Below are positions 7,068 through 15,419 of a stretch of 33,310 nt of DNA, in pieces; position 1 is the first letter of the stretch; each line of letters opens with the position of its first letter. The notes beneath the pieces are model-generated. The model did not search any database, was not told the origin of the DNA, and saw only the letters and a list, made by a program, of their open reading frames with translations. This DNA is from Oscillospiraceae bacterium. Lineage in GTDB: Bacteria > Bacillota > Clostridia > Oscillospirales > Ruminococcaceae. The position numbers were made by a program, and so were the translations under genes. Location: NCBI GenBank assembly GCA_031280965.1, contig JAITFZ010000020.1, forward strand, positions 1 to 33,310, read 5' to 3'.

Positions 7068-10000
7068 TTATTCCCTTTCCTCTCTTGTTGATTTGTCTTT
7101 TTTGTTATCGAGTGCCGGTTCCTGTTTACCCTGTGCCGCTTTCTTTTCCTTATCTGCCTTAATTCGTGCCTTGATTGAGGGTTTTTGCTCATTGTGAACG
7201 GCTTTAGCTAAATCCATGAGGGAAATGCTCTCACTCTTATCAACCGTTTCCTTGAGTTCGGCAACAGTGGGCGTAGCGGGTTCTTCTCTGGCGGCGTGTT
7301 CCTCAACGTGTTCTGCATAATCGGCTTCACGCTGTTGCTCCATGCTTTTGAGTTCAGCTCGTAATTCACTAATGGGCTTTGCTTGCAGGGTTTCTTTAAT
7401 TTCCGCAAGCCCTACCTCACCGTCGTAATCTTCCGGCTCACCGCCTTGAATATTTTCCAATAATTTGCCGATTATAACGTCCTTTTCCTGTGCTACTCTT
7501 ACATAATCAGTGAAGCCGTCAAAAACAGCAAGGTGCGTATTAAGCGGGATATAGTCTACTTTTGGTGTTTCAATATCTTTCGCCCAATCCTTGTTTTCCT
7601 GTGATAACCGTCCGTCCCAACTTTGTTTATTAACGGTATGGGCAATAACGGCAGTAACACGCTCCGTACCGTATTTCTCGGTGACTTCTTCTAACGCTTT
7701 CGAGAAGTTATAATACGCCCCGCCGCCGTTTCCTGTAGGTTCGCTATGCGTTAATATAGCCTTGTCAAGAGCGGCGGCGCACTCTTGGTTTATTCTGTTG
7801 CTGTCGTGGAATAACATCTTATCGCCTTTTTCAACCGCTTCTTCAAGCGTTCCGAGGAAAATGGGCGGGATTTCTTTTTCTGCTGTCTGCTTCTCGATTT
7901 CATTGACAATGCTCATTTTAATGTCGTGAAGCTCGTCAAGTTTAACGTCAAAAGCTCCCGGCGCATCCGGCGAATTAACGTCATTCTCACGCTTGGCGTA
8001 ATAATTATGTGCTTGTTTTTGCACGTTTTCCATTTCCGCATTGACAACATTTAAAAACTCGTTTAACTGTTCAGGTGAATGACCGTCAAGCCCATTTTTA
8101 ACGATTTCATACGGATTTATTTCCGGCTCTACAGGCGGCACGGAAAACACCGAAACATTCTGTGTCGCAGAAATACTCATTTCTTCGGTTTTTGCGAATG
8201 TATTTATCCGTTCCTTGACATCTTCCGGCATTTCCTTATCGTAGAATTTAACGCTCCTGTCGGGGTCGATATGAGCAACTGTTCTGTAATCGTTATTAAC
8301 TTCCTCGGCTTTATTCCAAACAGTAACGCCGTTCCCCAAATGCCCGAAACTTAAATCGTATACTTTTTCTTGTGGTGCTTCGGGTTGAATTTCAACAGGC
8401 TTTTCGGATTTTTCCGGCAATGTACGTGCGGCAACATTATCGCGCTCGGCGGCTTTAACGCTTGCAATGACCGTCTTGAATTTTTCGGCATCAGCTTTCT
8501 CAACGATAAAAGTTGTCAGATTATTCTCGCCTGGTTCCCCGTAAAATCTTACACCCTGTGCTTCAAGTTCCCCTGCGGCTTTAGTCGCTAAATCGTTATT
8601 GATTTTAAAGAAACTTTTAACTTCAATTTCGGTAGACTTCACCGTGCTTATAATCTCGGCTTGCTTTTCCTGTGCCTTAACTGCTCTTTCAACCTCACGG
8701 AAAACGTCCGTATCAGCCTTTTCAAGCGTGAATACGGACTTGTTATTATCGCTGTCTTTACCGCTGAATTTAATACCTTTCTCGTCAAGTGCTGCGGTGA
8801 TTTTAAAAGAAAGTGTAGAATCAACAGGAAAGTGTGCTTTGTCTTTTATTTCGGAATACTTTACATTTCCGAAAATATCACCTTTGTCGGGCTTCTTTTC
8901 TTCCATTGCTTTCTGCGGATTGACGGTAGCTTCGATTTTACGGACTCTTTCTTCGTCTGCTCCGGCAACGGTAAACGTGGTGGTTTTCTTGTTTTTATTC
9001 ACGCTCCCGCTATACTTAATACCACCCGCTTCAAGTTCTGCTTGGAATTTGTCGGCGATTTTATTATCCATTTTGAAATATTTCTTATCAGCAATTTCAA
9101 TGTAAGGCGTATTGCCGATAATGTTTGACTTTCTTTCGCCGCTTGCGGTTTGGTTTCTTTCTGCTTCGGGCTTTTCGGCGGTCTGCTCCTGTTTTTGCTC
9201 TAAGTCTTTGTCAAAAAGCTGACTGTCGATTTTCGTAATTAATTCATGTGCCGCACCCCGAATAGTTTCAAGCGAGTTTTTAAGTTCCGGCATTTCCTTC
9301 CCCGAGCTCCAATCCGCAATATATCCGAAACTGTTCTCTGCGGTTTCGATTCCGTAATGCTGACATACGACATACGCCACGGCTTCCGCTTCAACCTCTT
9401 TTGTCTTTGTGTCTTTGGGTTTATCCAAATCATCTTTATTCAAATCCTTGTTGTGAAGCGTGGCGTGGGTAATTTCATGGATTTTCGCCAGTACAGTCTG
9501 CGCTTGGCTCATACCCTCGTTAATGGTTATACGCTGATTGCCGAAGTCACAAAGCCCGTCCTCTTTGATTTTGTCAAAAACAATTTCATAAGGGGAAACA
9601 GCGTTTAACGCTTCGGAAAACTTTTCGTAATTCTTTACGTCCCCGAAAATGTCATTAGTCAGCGTGGGAAGCGGTTTTCCTTTGGTCTGCTCAACATCAA
9701 AAACATACACAGGCTTAAAATACGGAATTGTTTCCTCTGCTTTTTCTGTCATTATTTCATCGTTAGCGTCACGCATAAGGTGTCCTGTTTCGGGGTCGCG
9801 CTTTTCTCTGTCTACTATGACCTTGAAAGGCGCAGGGGCGAGAATTTGTATACCTTTCTCGCCCGGATTTACAAACCGTCCAAACTTATTCTTCCATGAA
9901 TTAAACCCTGCCACTTTGGTCGCTTCGGGATTCTGCATTGCAATGAGCAGGGTATTATTAAAGCTGTAGTTATGGAATTTTGCCATGACATCAAGACATT

Positions 10001-10118
10001 CCTTGAATTTTTCACCCTCGAAAACGTCTTTGATACCTTGTTCTAATTTCTCGGTGATTTCCCGTAACTGTTCTTTTTTATCCACTTTTTCAAGTGTTGC
10101 GGTTATATTATCGGGCAT
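7068..10118 (-). CDS. ArdC N-terminal/zincin metallopeptidase polyvalent protein with DUF3849
   Basis: A 1016-residue polyvalent protein. Residues 1-145 form an ArdC-type ssDNA-binding domain (MAKFHNYSFNNTLLIAMQNP, GFNSWKNKFGRFVNPGEKGI). Residues 160-300 form a zincin peptidase with zinc ligands in HEITH (214-218) and a downstream Glu near 245 in EVEAEAVAYV. Three tandem modules of about 64 residues follow (about 337-400, 419-482, 494-557), each containing a K-x-x-F-x-[VMI] strand and a GI/V-[KR]-[FY]-[SY]-G turn. Later parts include a YodL-like segment near YDLSFGHLGNGVTVWN and a DUF3849 domain (NGGGAYYNFSKALEEV, TAVIAHTVNKQSWDGRLS). ArdC-type proteins are antirestriction factors that enter the recipient with conjugating DNA. 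It starts 4 nt after the end of topB, with AAGGAGG upstream. Confidence 0.9.
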   Translation of the reverse strand: MPDNITATLEKVDKKEQLREITEKLEQGIKDVFEGEKFKECLDVMAKFHNYSFNNTLLIAMQNPEATKVAGFNSWKNKFGRFVNPGEKGIQILAPAPFKVIVDREKRDPETGHLMRDANDEIMTEKAEETIPYFKPVYVFDVEQTKGKPLPTLTNDIFGDVKNYEKFSEALNAVSPYEIVFDKIKEDGLCDFGNQRITINEGMSQAQTVLAKIHEITHATLHNKDLNKDDLDKPKDTKTKEVEAEAVAYVVCQHYGIETAENSFGYIADWSSGKEMPELKNSLETIRGAAHELITKIDSQLFDKDLEQKQEQTAEKPEAERNQTASGERKSNIIGNTPYIEIADKKYFKMDNKIADKFQAELEAGGIKYSGSVNKNKKTTTFTVAGADEERVRKIEATVNPQKAMEEKKPDKGDIFGNVKYSEIKDKAHFPVDSTLSFKITAALDEKGIKFSGKDSDNNKSVFTLEKADTDVFREVERAVKAQEKQAEIISTVKSTEIEVKSFFKINNDLATKAAGELEAQGVRFYGEPGENNLTTFIVEKADAEKFKTVIASVKAAERDNVAARTLPEKSEKPVEIQPEAPQEKVYDLSFGHLGNGVTVWNKAEEVNNDYRTVAHIDPDRSVKFYDKEMPEDVKERINTFAKTEEMSISATQNVSVFSVPPVEPEINPYEIVKNGLDGHSPEQLNEFLNVVNAEMENVQKQAHNYYAKRENDVNSPDAPGAFDVKLDELHDIKMSIVNEIEKQTAEKEIPPIFLGTLEEAVEKGDKMLFHDSNRINQECAAALDKAILTHSEPTGNGGGAYYNFSKALEEVTEKYGTERVTAVIAHTVNKQSWDGRLSQENKDWAKDIETPKVDYIPLNTHLAVFDGFTDYVRVAQEKDVIIGKLLENIQGGEPEDYDGEVGLAEIKETLQAKPISELRAELKSMEQQREADYAEHVEEHAAREEPATPTVAELKETVDKSESISLMDLAKAVHNEQKPSIKARIKADKEKKAAQGKQEPALDNKKDKSTREERE

Positions 10119-10121
10119 AAA

Positions 10122-12242
10122 TTATTTTCCTCCTTTCGGAAACTCCAGTTTAAAGTTTACATACGCCCCCGTATCTTCAAGAACGACAACAGCATCGTAT
10201 GTCTTGTCTTTCTTCGGGGAATACAAGCCTTTCATTTCGATTTTACCGTCTTTGAGTAAAGCGGCGGCAATGCTTTTCGTGAACGGCTTCCGCGCCGTTT
10301 CAAAGAATTTATTGCTTTTCCACAGCGTAAAACCGCACGAACAAGAATATGCTTTCGGGGTTTCGCATACGTCACAACCGCAACGTGGGCATTTCCCTAT
10401 AATCTCGCCTGTGTTCTCATGTTTCGCCACTTTGTCGGGGTTGACATTGGCTTTACCCTCGGTTATGACGGTATGGGTTAATTCTATAATCTCGGACATA
10501 AACTTTTCCGGCGATAATGTGCCGTCAGCTATGAGCGAAAGCCCGTTTTCCCAATCTGCGGTCAGCTTTGCGGATTTCAAAACATCGGGCATGAGAGAAA
10601 CCAAATCCGCACCCTCATCAGTGGGTATAAGGCTCTTTTTCTCACGTTTAACAAAGCCTGTTTTAATCAGCTTTTCTATAATCCCCGCTCTTGTAGCCGG
10701 GGTGCCTAACCCACACTTCTCAATATGGGTATCGCCCCCGGCGTAGCCGGAATTGGGTGCAGCGTCACGCTGCCCCGCACGTTGCATTGATGAAAGCAGG
10801 GTGTCCTCGGTAAAGTGTTTCGGCGGGGAAGTCCACTTCTCCTCGATATTGCATACGGGATTCTCGAAAACTTGCCCCTCGGCGATGTTTGGTGTGTCGC
10901 CATCTAAATCGTTCTCATCACACTCGCCGCCTTTTAAGAGCCGCTCTATGGCTTTCCAACCGTCATTGATAATCGTTTTACCTTTTGTGGTAAAAGAAAA
11001 ACCGTTACACTCAACAATAGCGGTAACGGCTTCGTATTCATGTACTGCGGCTGTAGCACAAAGCAAACGCCCTGCGATTAATAATAAAACTTTCCGCTCC
11101 CCATCGGGCAGACTGTCAATGTCGGCGTTAGCAAGTGCGGCAGTCGGCAGAACGGCGAAGTGGTCTGATACGCCCGAATTTTTAATTACACGGTTAATAT
11201 TCAGCTTAAAATTAAGCTGTATCGGCAGTGTTTGAAGCACGATTTTTATTACATTCGCCGTGGCTTCGCTCATGTCCTCGGTGATATACCTACTGTCGCT
11301 TCTCGGATACGTTATACAACGCATTTCATACAAGCTTTGTGCGTAGTCAAGCGTTTGCTGTGCGGTAAAGCCGTAAATCCTGTTAGCTTCACGCTGTAGG
11401 GTCGATAAATCGTAGAGTTTAGGCGGGTTTACGGTTTTCTTTTCCCGCTTGACGGATTTTACAACAGCTTTTTGTCCGTCACAAGCGGCTTTGATGTTCT
11501 CGGCGGTGGGTAATTCCTTGATTTTATCCGAAACGCCCTCAACGCTGATTAATTCCTTGTTTTCCAGTACAGTGAAGCACAGACGTACATTATGGTACTT
11601 TTCTTTGACAAAGCCTGTTATAGCTTCGTTCCGCTCGTAAAGCATTGCAAGGGTCGGGGTCTGCACCCTGCCGACATTCAGCTTCCTGTTATACAGCTTC
11701 GTGAAAAGCCGTGTTGCGTTAATACCGATTAACCAATCGGCTTGACTTCTGCATAACGCCGAATGGTACAGGCTGTCATACTCCGTACCGTCACGCAGAT
11801 TATTAAAGCCGTCTATAATCGCCTTTTCTTCCATACTTGAAATCCATAAGCGTTTTATAGGCAGTGTGCAAGCGGCTTTTTCGTATACGAGCCTAAATAT
11901 TAATTCACCCTCACGCCCGCTGTCACAGGCGTTAATGACTTCGGTGATTTTGCTGTCGTGCATTAATTTCTTGACAACCTCGAATTGCTTATTTTTGTTG
12001 GCAGTAACGGCGTATTCCCACTTATCGGGAATAATCGGTAAATCCTCAATACGCCATTTCCTGTAGTTTTCGTTGTACACTTCGGCGTTTACCAGTTCCA
12101 CCAAATGCCCGATACACCACGTTATAACGTATTCGCCGCACTCAATGTAGCCGTCTTTTTTAGAAGCTACTCCGAAACAACGAGCGTAGGCATTGCCTAC
12201 ACTCGGTTTCTCACAGATTACAAGCCGTTTTCCCATAATCAT
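10122..12242 (-). CDS. topB: DNA topoisomerase III (type IA)
   Basis: A 706-residue type IA topoisomerase. The TOPRIM domain is N-terminal, with Glu11 in VICEKPSVG and the acidic motif ACDSGREGEL at 105-114. The catalytic tyrosine is Tyr312 in CITYPRSDSRYI. The C-terminus carries a cysteine pair motif (CPRCGCDVCE, then YSCSCGF) and a ToprimC-like tail ending KLEFPKGGK. ICEs of this family encode their own topoisomerase III, probably to resolve single-strand transfer or replication intermediates. The ATG at 12242 overlaps the DUF4366 stop as ATGA and lies 4 nt after AGGAGG; a second ATG two codons later has more usual spacing and may be the real start. Confidence 0.95.
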   Translation of the reverse strand: MIMGKRLVICEKPSVGNAYARCFGVASKKDGYIECGEYVITWCIGHLVELVNAEVYNENYRKWRIEDLPIIPDKWEYAVTANKNKQFEVVKKLMHDSKITEVINACDSGREGELIFRLVYEKAACTLPIKRLWISSMEEKAIIDGFNNLRDGTEYDSLYHSALCRSQADWLIGINATRLFTKLYNRKLNVGRVQTPTLAMLYERNEAITGFVKEKYHNVRLCFTVLENKELISVEGVSDKIKELPTAENIKAACDGQKAVVKSVKREKKTVNPPKLYDLSTLQREANRIYGFTAQQTLDYAQSLYEMRCITYPRSDSRYITEDMSEATANVIKIVLQTLPIQLNFKLNINRVIKNSGVSDHFAVLPTAALANADIDSLPDGERKVLLLIAGRLLCATAAVHEYEAVTAIVECNGFSFTTKGKTIINDGWKAIERLLKGGECDENDLDGDTPNIAEGQVFENPVCNIEEKWTSPPKHFTEDTLLSSMQRAGQRDAAPNSGYAGGDTHIEKCGLGTPATRAGIIEKLIKTGFVKREKKSLIPTDEGADLVSLMPDVLKSAKLTADWENGLSLIADGTLSPEKFMSEIIELTHTVITEGKANVNPDKVAKHENTGEIIGKCPRCGCDVCETPKAYSCSCGFTLWKSNKFFETARKPFTKSIAAALLKDGKIEMKGLYSPKKDKTYDAVVVLEDTGAYVNFKLEFPKGGK

Positions 12243-12994
12243 ATATCCTCCTCATCATGTTCTTCCTCGTCATTGTGCGTGTTTTTCTGCTTACCGCCGC
12301 TTCTCTTGGGTTTAATGACTTTGAAATAGACTAAACCGATTAAAAAAGCCCCGCCGATTATAGCGATTATAATATTTTGCATACCTCCGGCGGTTTCTTC
12401 CTCGGCTTCGGGATTGCTTGCGCTCGGTCTTGTCGGCTTGGTTTCAGTATTCTCGGAATCCTCGCCGTTAATGGCTTTCAATGCTTCTTCTTTTGCTTCC
12501 TCATACGCTTCTACAACGCCATCGGGGAAATCCTCCGAGAACGTGAGCAAGTCAAAATCATCAACGGCATTAAGGAAATACACGTTTTGCCCGTTCCTGT
12601 CGGTGTCTATGATGATGTAGAATACGTTGCCGCCTCTTGATTGAACGGTTATAAATTGTCTGCTGACCTCGGTATTGCATACATCTTCAAGTAAAACCCC
12701 TGTACCCTGCGGAGTATTAACAACCCCTGCGTTATTACGGTTGTTATTTACAGGCGGGTCAGCTTCTTCCCGTGGTTCGGGGCGGTTGGACGGAAGCGGG
12801 GGAATTATAACAACAGGCGGCGGGGGCGTTTCACCTGTTAGAGTGATAGACGTTTCGGGGATTATAATTTCGGTTATTTCCGTTGTGTCGAACATACCCT
12901 CAATATCAACCCTCTGCGCTTCCTCTGCGTATACGGGAATAAAAAACGCTCCACATAAGCAGAACGTAACGAGTATGCTAATCAATTTCTTCAT
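12239..12994 (-). CDS. DUF4366 family secreted/membrane-anchored protein
   Basis: A 251-residue protein with a signal peptide (MKKLISILVTFCLCGAFFIP, then VYAEE) and a proline-rich extracellular stretch (GETPPPPVVIIPPLPSNRPE). The conserved domain spans about 95-170 (RQFITVQSRGGNVFYIIIDT, VYFLNAVDDFDLLTF). A C-terminal membrane helix (IIIAIIGGAFLIGLVYFKVI) precedes a charged cytoplasmic tail. This layout is that of DUF4366 (CD1107-like) proteins, a surface component of the conjugation apparatus with unknown activity. The ATG at 12994 is preferred to the one two codons earlier because AAAGGA lies eight bases before it. Its start overlaps the end of the DUF4315 gene and its stop overlaps topB. 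Confidence 0.88.
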   Translation of the reverse strand: MKKLISILVTFCLCGAFFIPVYAEEAQRVDIEGMFDTTEITEIIIPETSITLTGETPPPPVVIIPPLPSNRPEPREEADPPVNNNRNNAGVVNTPQGTGVLLEDVCNTEVSRQFITVQSRGGNVFYIIIDTDRNGQNVYFLNAVDDFDLLTFSEDFPDGVVEAYEEAKEEALKAINGEDSENTETKPTRPSASNPEAEEETAGGMQNIIIAIIGGAFLIGLVYFKVIKPKRSGGKQKNTHNDEEEHDEEDI

Positions 12995-13286
12995 GTTCAT
13001 TGTCCTTTCTGATTTTAATTTCTTCTGCTGTGCTTGATACAGCTTTGGTGGTTCTGACGTGGGACGGTGAATTACTTAGTTGCTTACCACCGTTACTCAG
13101 CATTTGCCTTAATTCGCTGATTGACACGTTTTGTTCACGCACAATTTCAACGATTGCAAGGTTGCGGGTTTCTTCTGTTTTCGCCTTTTTGTTGCGTAAC
13201 CGCTCTGCAATTTGCTTTTGCTTTTCTTCCATGATTTTAACATCATTTTCGAGGGTTTCAAGTTTCTTTTCCGTTCTTGTAGACAT
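12978..13286 (-). CDS. DUF4315 family coiled-coil protein
   Basis: A 102-residue charged protein, MSTRTEKKLETLENDVKIME, then KQIAERLRNKKAKTEETRN and IVEIVREQNVSISELRQML. The N-terminal coiled coil followed by the N-x-x-IVEIVR-x-x-N-x-S-x-x-EL motif is characteristic of DUF4315, always located next to DUF4366 in these elements. AAGGAGG lies upstream of the ATG. It probably forms part of, or assembles with, the transfer machinery; activity unknown. Confidence 0.85.
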   Translation of the reverse strand: MSTRTEKKLETLENDVKIMEEKQKQIAERLRNKKAKTEETRNLAIVEIVREQNVSISELRQMLSNGGKQLSNSPSHVRTTKAVSSTAEEIKIRKDNEHEEID

Positions 13287-13303
13287 AAATAAAGACCTCC
13301 TTT

Positions 13304-13957
13304 TTAATAATCTACTGCGTGTGCAGGGAATAAGTCGGGTCGGAAGCCCTGCGTTTCCATGTACATTTGGTATAACTCGTACATTTCGGGAGTGTAAGGG
13401 CTGCCGGAATTGAATATAATCTGTACTGTTTCATCTTCTGTACGCTGATTGACTGTAATATTAAGGGTTATATGCGTAGTTACTACCGAATACCATTCGC
13501 CGTCAGCATCTTGAAACCATTCCGTTGTTGTGGTGCTTGATGTGCTGTAAGTCACGTAATACATTGTATTTACGAATAATTCTATCGCCGCAATTATAGC
13601 CGAATCGGAAGCACTGAACGCATTTTCGTATTCGTCCCCGCTTTCCGAGAAGCTGAGAGCGGATAAAAATGATATAAGGGCGTAGGGGTTATGACCTAAT
13701 GTATACGGCGCGATAACCGTTGTGTCGGGATTGACGGAGGATATAACGCCGTTTATGGCGTTCTGTACCGCCGTAACCGTGTAGGTGTTGGCGTAATCAT
13801 CGGCGGCATATATTTCTTCATCTTCCGCTAAGTATGCACCGAATATATTCATACCGTCATTAGCAACTGCGATTATTAATGACAGAATTAACGAAATAAT
13901 TAATACAATAAGTGCCGCAACAAGTAAAACCTTTATTACAACAGGGTTCATTAACAT
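13304..13957 (-). CDS. CD1108-family protein, membrane and extracellular part (separate frame)
   Basis: 217 residues: a strong membrane helix (VIKVLLVAALIVLIISLILS, then LIIAVAND) followed by a Thr/Ser-rich extracellular domain (TLGHNPYALISFLSALSFSE, ITLNITVNQRTEDETVQIIF) ending YELYQMYMETQGFRPDLFP. In intact CD1108-family proteins this segment follows a basic cytoplasmic region and precedes a C-terminal NlpC/P60 cell-wall peptidase. Here it is in the -1 frame relative to the upstream gene 13951-15390, overlapping it by 7 nt at an A7 run, and the peptidase domain is missing: the frame stops eight residues after the RPDLF motif and DUF4315 begins 17 bp later. The start codon has only a weak upstream site, which favours frameshifted expression or a broken gene. 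Confidence 0.8.
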   Translation of the reverse strand: MLMNPVVIKVLLVAALIVLIISLILSLIIAVANDGMNIFGAYLAEDEEIYAADDYANTYTVTAVQNAINGVISSVNPDTTVIAPYTLGHNPYALISFLSALSFSESGDEYENAFSASDSAIIAAIELFVNTMYYVTYSTSSTTTTEWFQDADGEWYSVVTTHITLNITVNQRTEDETVQIIFNSGSPYTPEMYELYQMYMETQGFRPDLFPAHAVDY

Positions 13958-15390
13958 TTTTTTAAACCTACACCTATTGCCTTAAACGCTTCGCCGATTT
14001 TCTCAATTCTTGACTTCGCCCGCCGTGCTTCTTTCGCCCTGTTCATGTACTCTTTAGCGTGTTTCTTCATCTGCCGAGTTGAACCGCCTTTGCGTTTGGC
14101 ATATAACTTTGCGTTGGCTCTGTCGGATTTTAATTGCAGTTTAGATACTTTCTTGTAAGGTCGTTCCGTTAAGAATTTATGAGCGTGTTTGGTGACTTTA
14201 ACCGCTCCGTGTTCGATTGCACGAACGCCTGTATTAAACGCTTTCTCGCTGTCCGTGCCGCTCCCGTGCTTGGTTAATTGCCCGTGAATACTCGCCGATA
14301 ATCGAACTGCCGTAACTGCACTGAGTCCCTTTAAACCTTTGGCAACAATGCCGCCGCGCCCGTCAATGGGTTTAACCTCTCTGCTGAGTATGATGTTCTT
14401 TTTGATTTTACCCGTTTCGGGATTAAACTGATACGATTTACGGAAAATATGATGTTGCGGCAGATTGCGTTGCAGATTCGCTTTATCAAGTTTCCTTTCG
14501 GCTTTAGCAACTTTACGCTCCAATCTGTCCGTGCTTTTCGGGGAATAGGTTATACAGCGATTACCTTTACCCGCACGGAAGTATAGGCTTTGACTGCGCT
14601 GTTCTAAAAGACTGTTACGCCGTGCGGAATGTTGCTGATACCTCTTGCCCGTCTGCATTAGCTTTCCGTCTACTTCCGTGATTTTAACTGACAGCGCAGA
14701 ATGTTCTGTGCTTTTTCGGAATCCGAGTTCTCTCTTAGCCATTGCATAGTTTTCAACGCTCCCGTATTCCTTTTTAATGAGCGCGTGAAGTTCTTTTGAA
14801 AGGCTCTGTTTTTCGTCTGTCAGCTTGCTTACTTTGCTTTCTTCCGTAAACATTTTCCTGTCAGTTCGTGCTTCCTGTCGTTCGGAAATTTTGTCGTTCC
14901 GGCGTTGTCTTTTAATATTCTTATTCGTAAACTGGCTTAAATTTGTACTTCCTCTTACTGCCGAAAACACGCTTGCAGACAGCGCAAAGTTAGCAACGGT
15001 ATTTTGTAATTTACTTTCACGAACAGGCGGCGGGGCTTCGGTCTTGGTTTCCCGCGTTTCATGTGTTTTGTGTATTAGGCGCGGGGTTTGCGGCGTGATT
15101 GTTTCCTGTGGATTCCCTGCGCCGTGCCTTGTTTCTTTCGTGGTATTCTTTGCGTTTTCTGATGAAAATTCCGCTTTCTGCTCTGCTTTTGAAGTCCGTT
15201 TATTTACCGGCGTTTCTTTGCTTTGCGGTTGTTGTAAATCTGCACTTCTCTTTGATGTAGCACGTAAACTTTCAGATACCACAAAATTAGCAGTAGTATT
15301 TTTTAGTTTGCTTTCGGAATTTTGGGGCGGGGGTTCTCGTTCCCGCGCCCTCGCAGAGGACGCTCCTCCATGTTCCATGATTTTTGACAT
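13951..15390 (-). CDS. CD1108-family protein, basic cytoplasmic N-terminal part
   Basis: 479 residues, strongly basic and mostly helical or disordered. Two similar segments near the N-terminus recur: ESKLKNTTANFVVSESLRAT and ESKLQNTVANFALSASVFSA. The body KADRANLQRNLPQ-type helices and FRKSYQFNPETGKIKKNI are followed by SEKAFNTGVRAIEHGAVKVT and KSRIEKIGEAFKAIGVGL. This corresponds to the intracellular, nucleic-acid-like basic half of CD1108-family conjugation proteins. The gene ends GGT TTA AAA AAA TGT TAA; reading back one base at the slippery T TTA AAA would fuse it to the membrane half at 13304-13957. The ATG at 15390 has AAAGGA upstream. Confidence 0.8.
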   Translation of the reverse strand: MSKIMEHGGASSARAREREPPPQNSESKLKNTTANFVVSESLRATSKRSADLQQPQSKETPVNKRTSKAEQKAEFSSENAKNTTKETRHGAGNPQETITPQTPRLIHKTHETRETKTEAPPPVRESKLQNTVANFALSASVFSAVRGSTNLSQFTNKNIKRQRRNDKISERQEARTDRKMFTEESKVSKLTDEKQSLSKELHALIKKEYGSVENYAMAKRELGFRKSTEHSALSVKITEVDGKLMQTGKRYQQHSARRNSLLEQRSQSLYFRAGKGNRCITYSPKSTDRLERKVAKAERKLDKANLQRNLPQHHIFRKSYQFNPETGKIKKNIILSREVKPIDGRGGIVAKGLKGLSAVTAVRLSASIHGQLTKHGSGTDSEKAFNTGVRAIEHGAVKVTKHAHKFLTERPYKKVSKLQLKSDRANAKLYAKRKGGSTRQMKKHAKEYMNRAKEARRAKSRIEKIGEAFKAIGVGLKKC

Positions 15391-15419
15391 GAGTAATTTC
15401 CTTTCATTTTTCTTTCCAT

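Noticed and set aside
9985-11235. Long rightward frames (253 and 160 codons) opposite topB and the ArdC protein
   Set aside because: They are antisense shadows of genes with clear catalytic motifs and show no family features.
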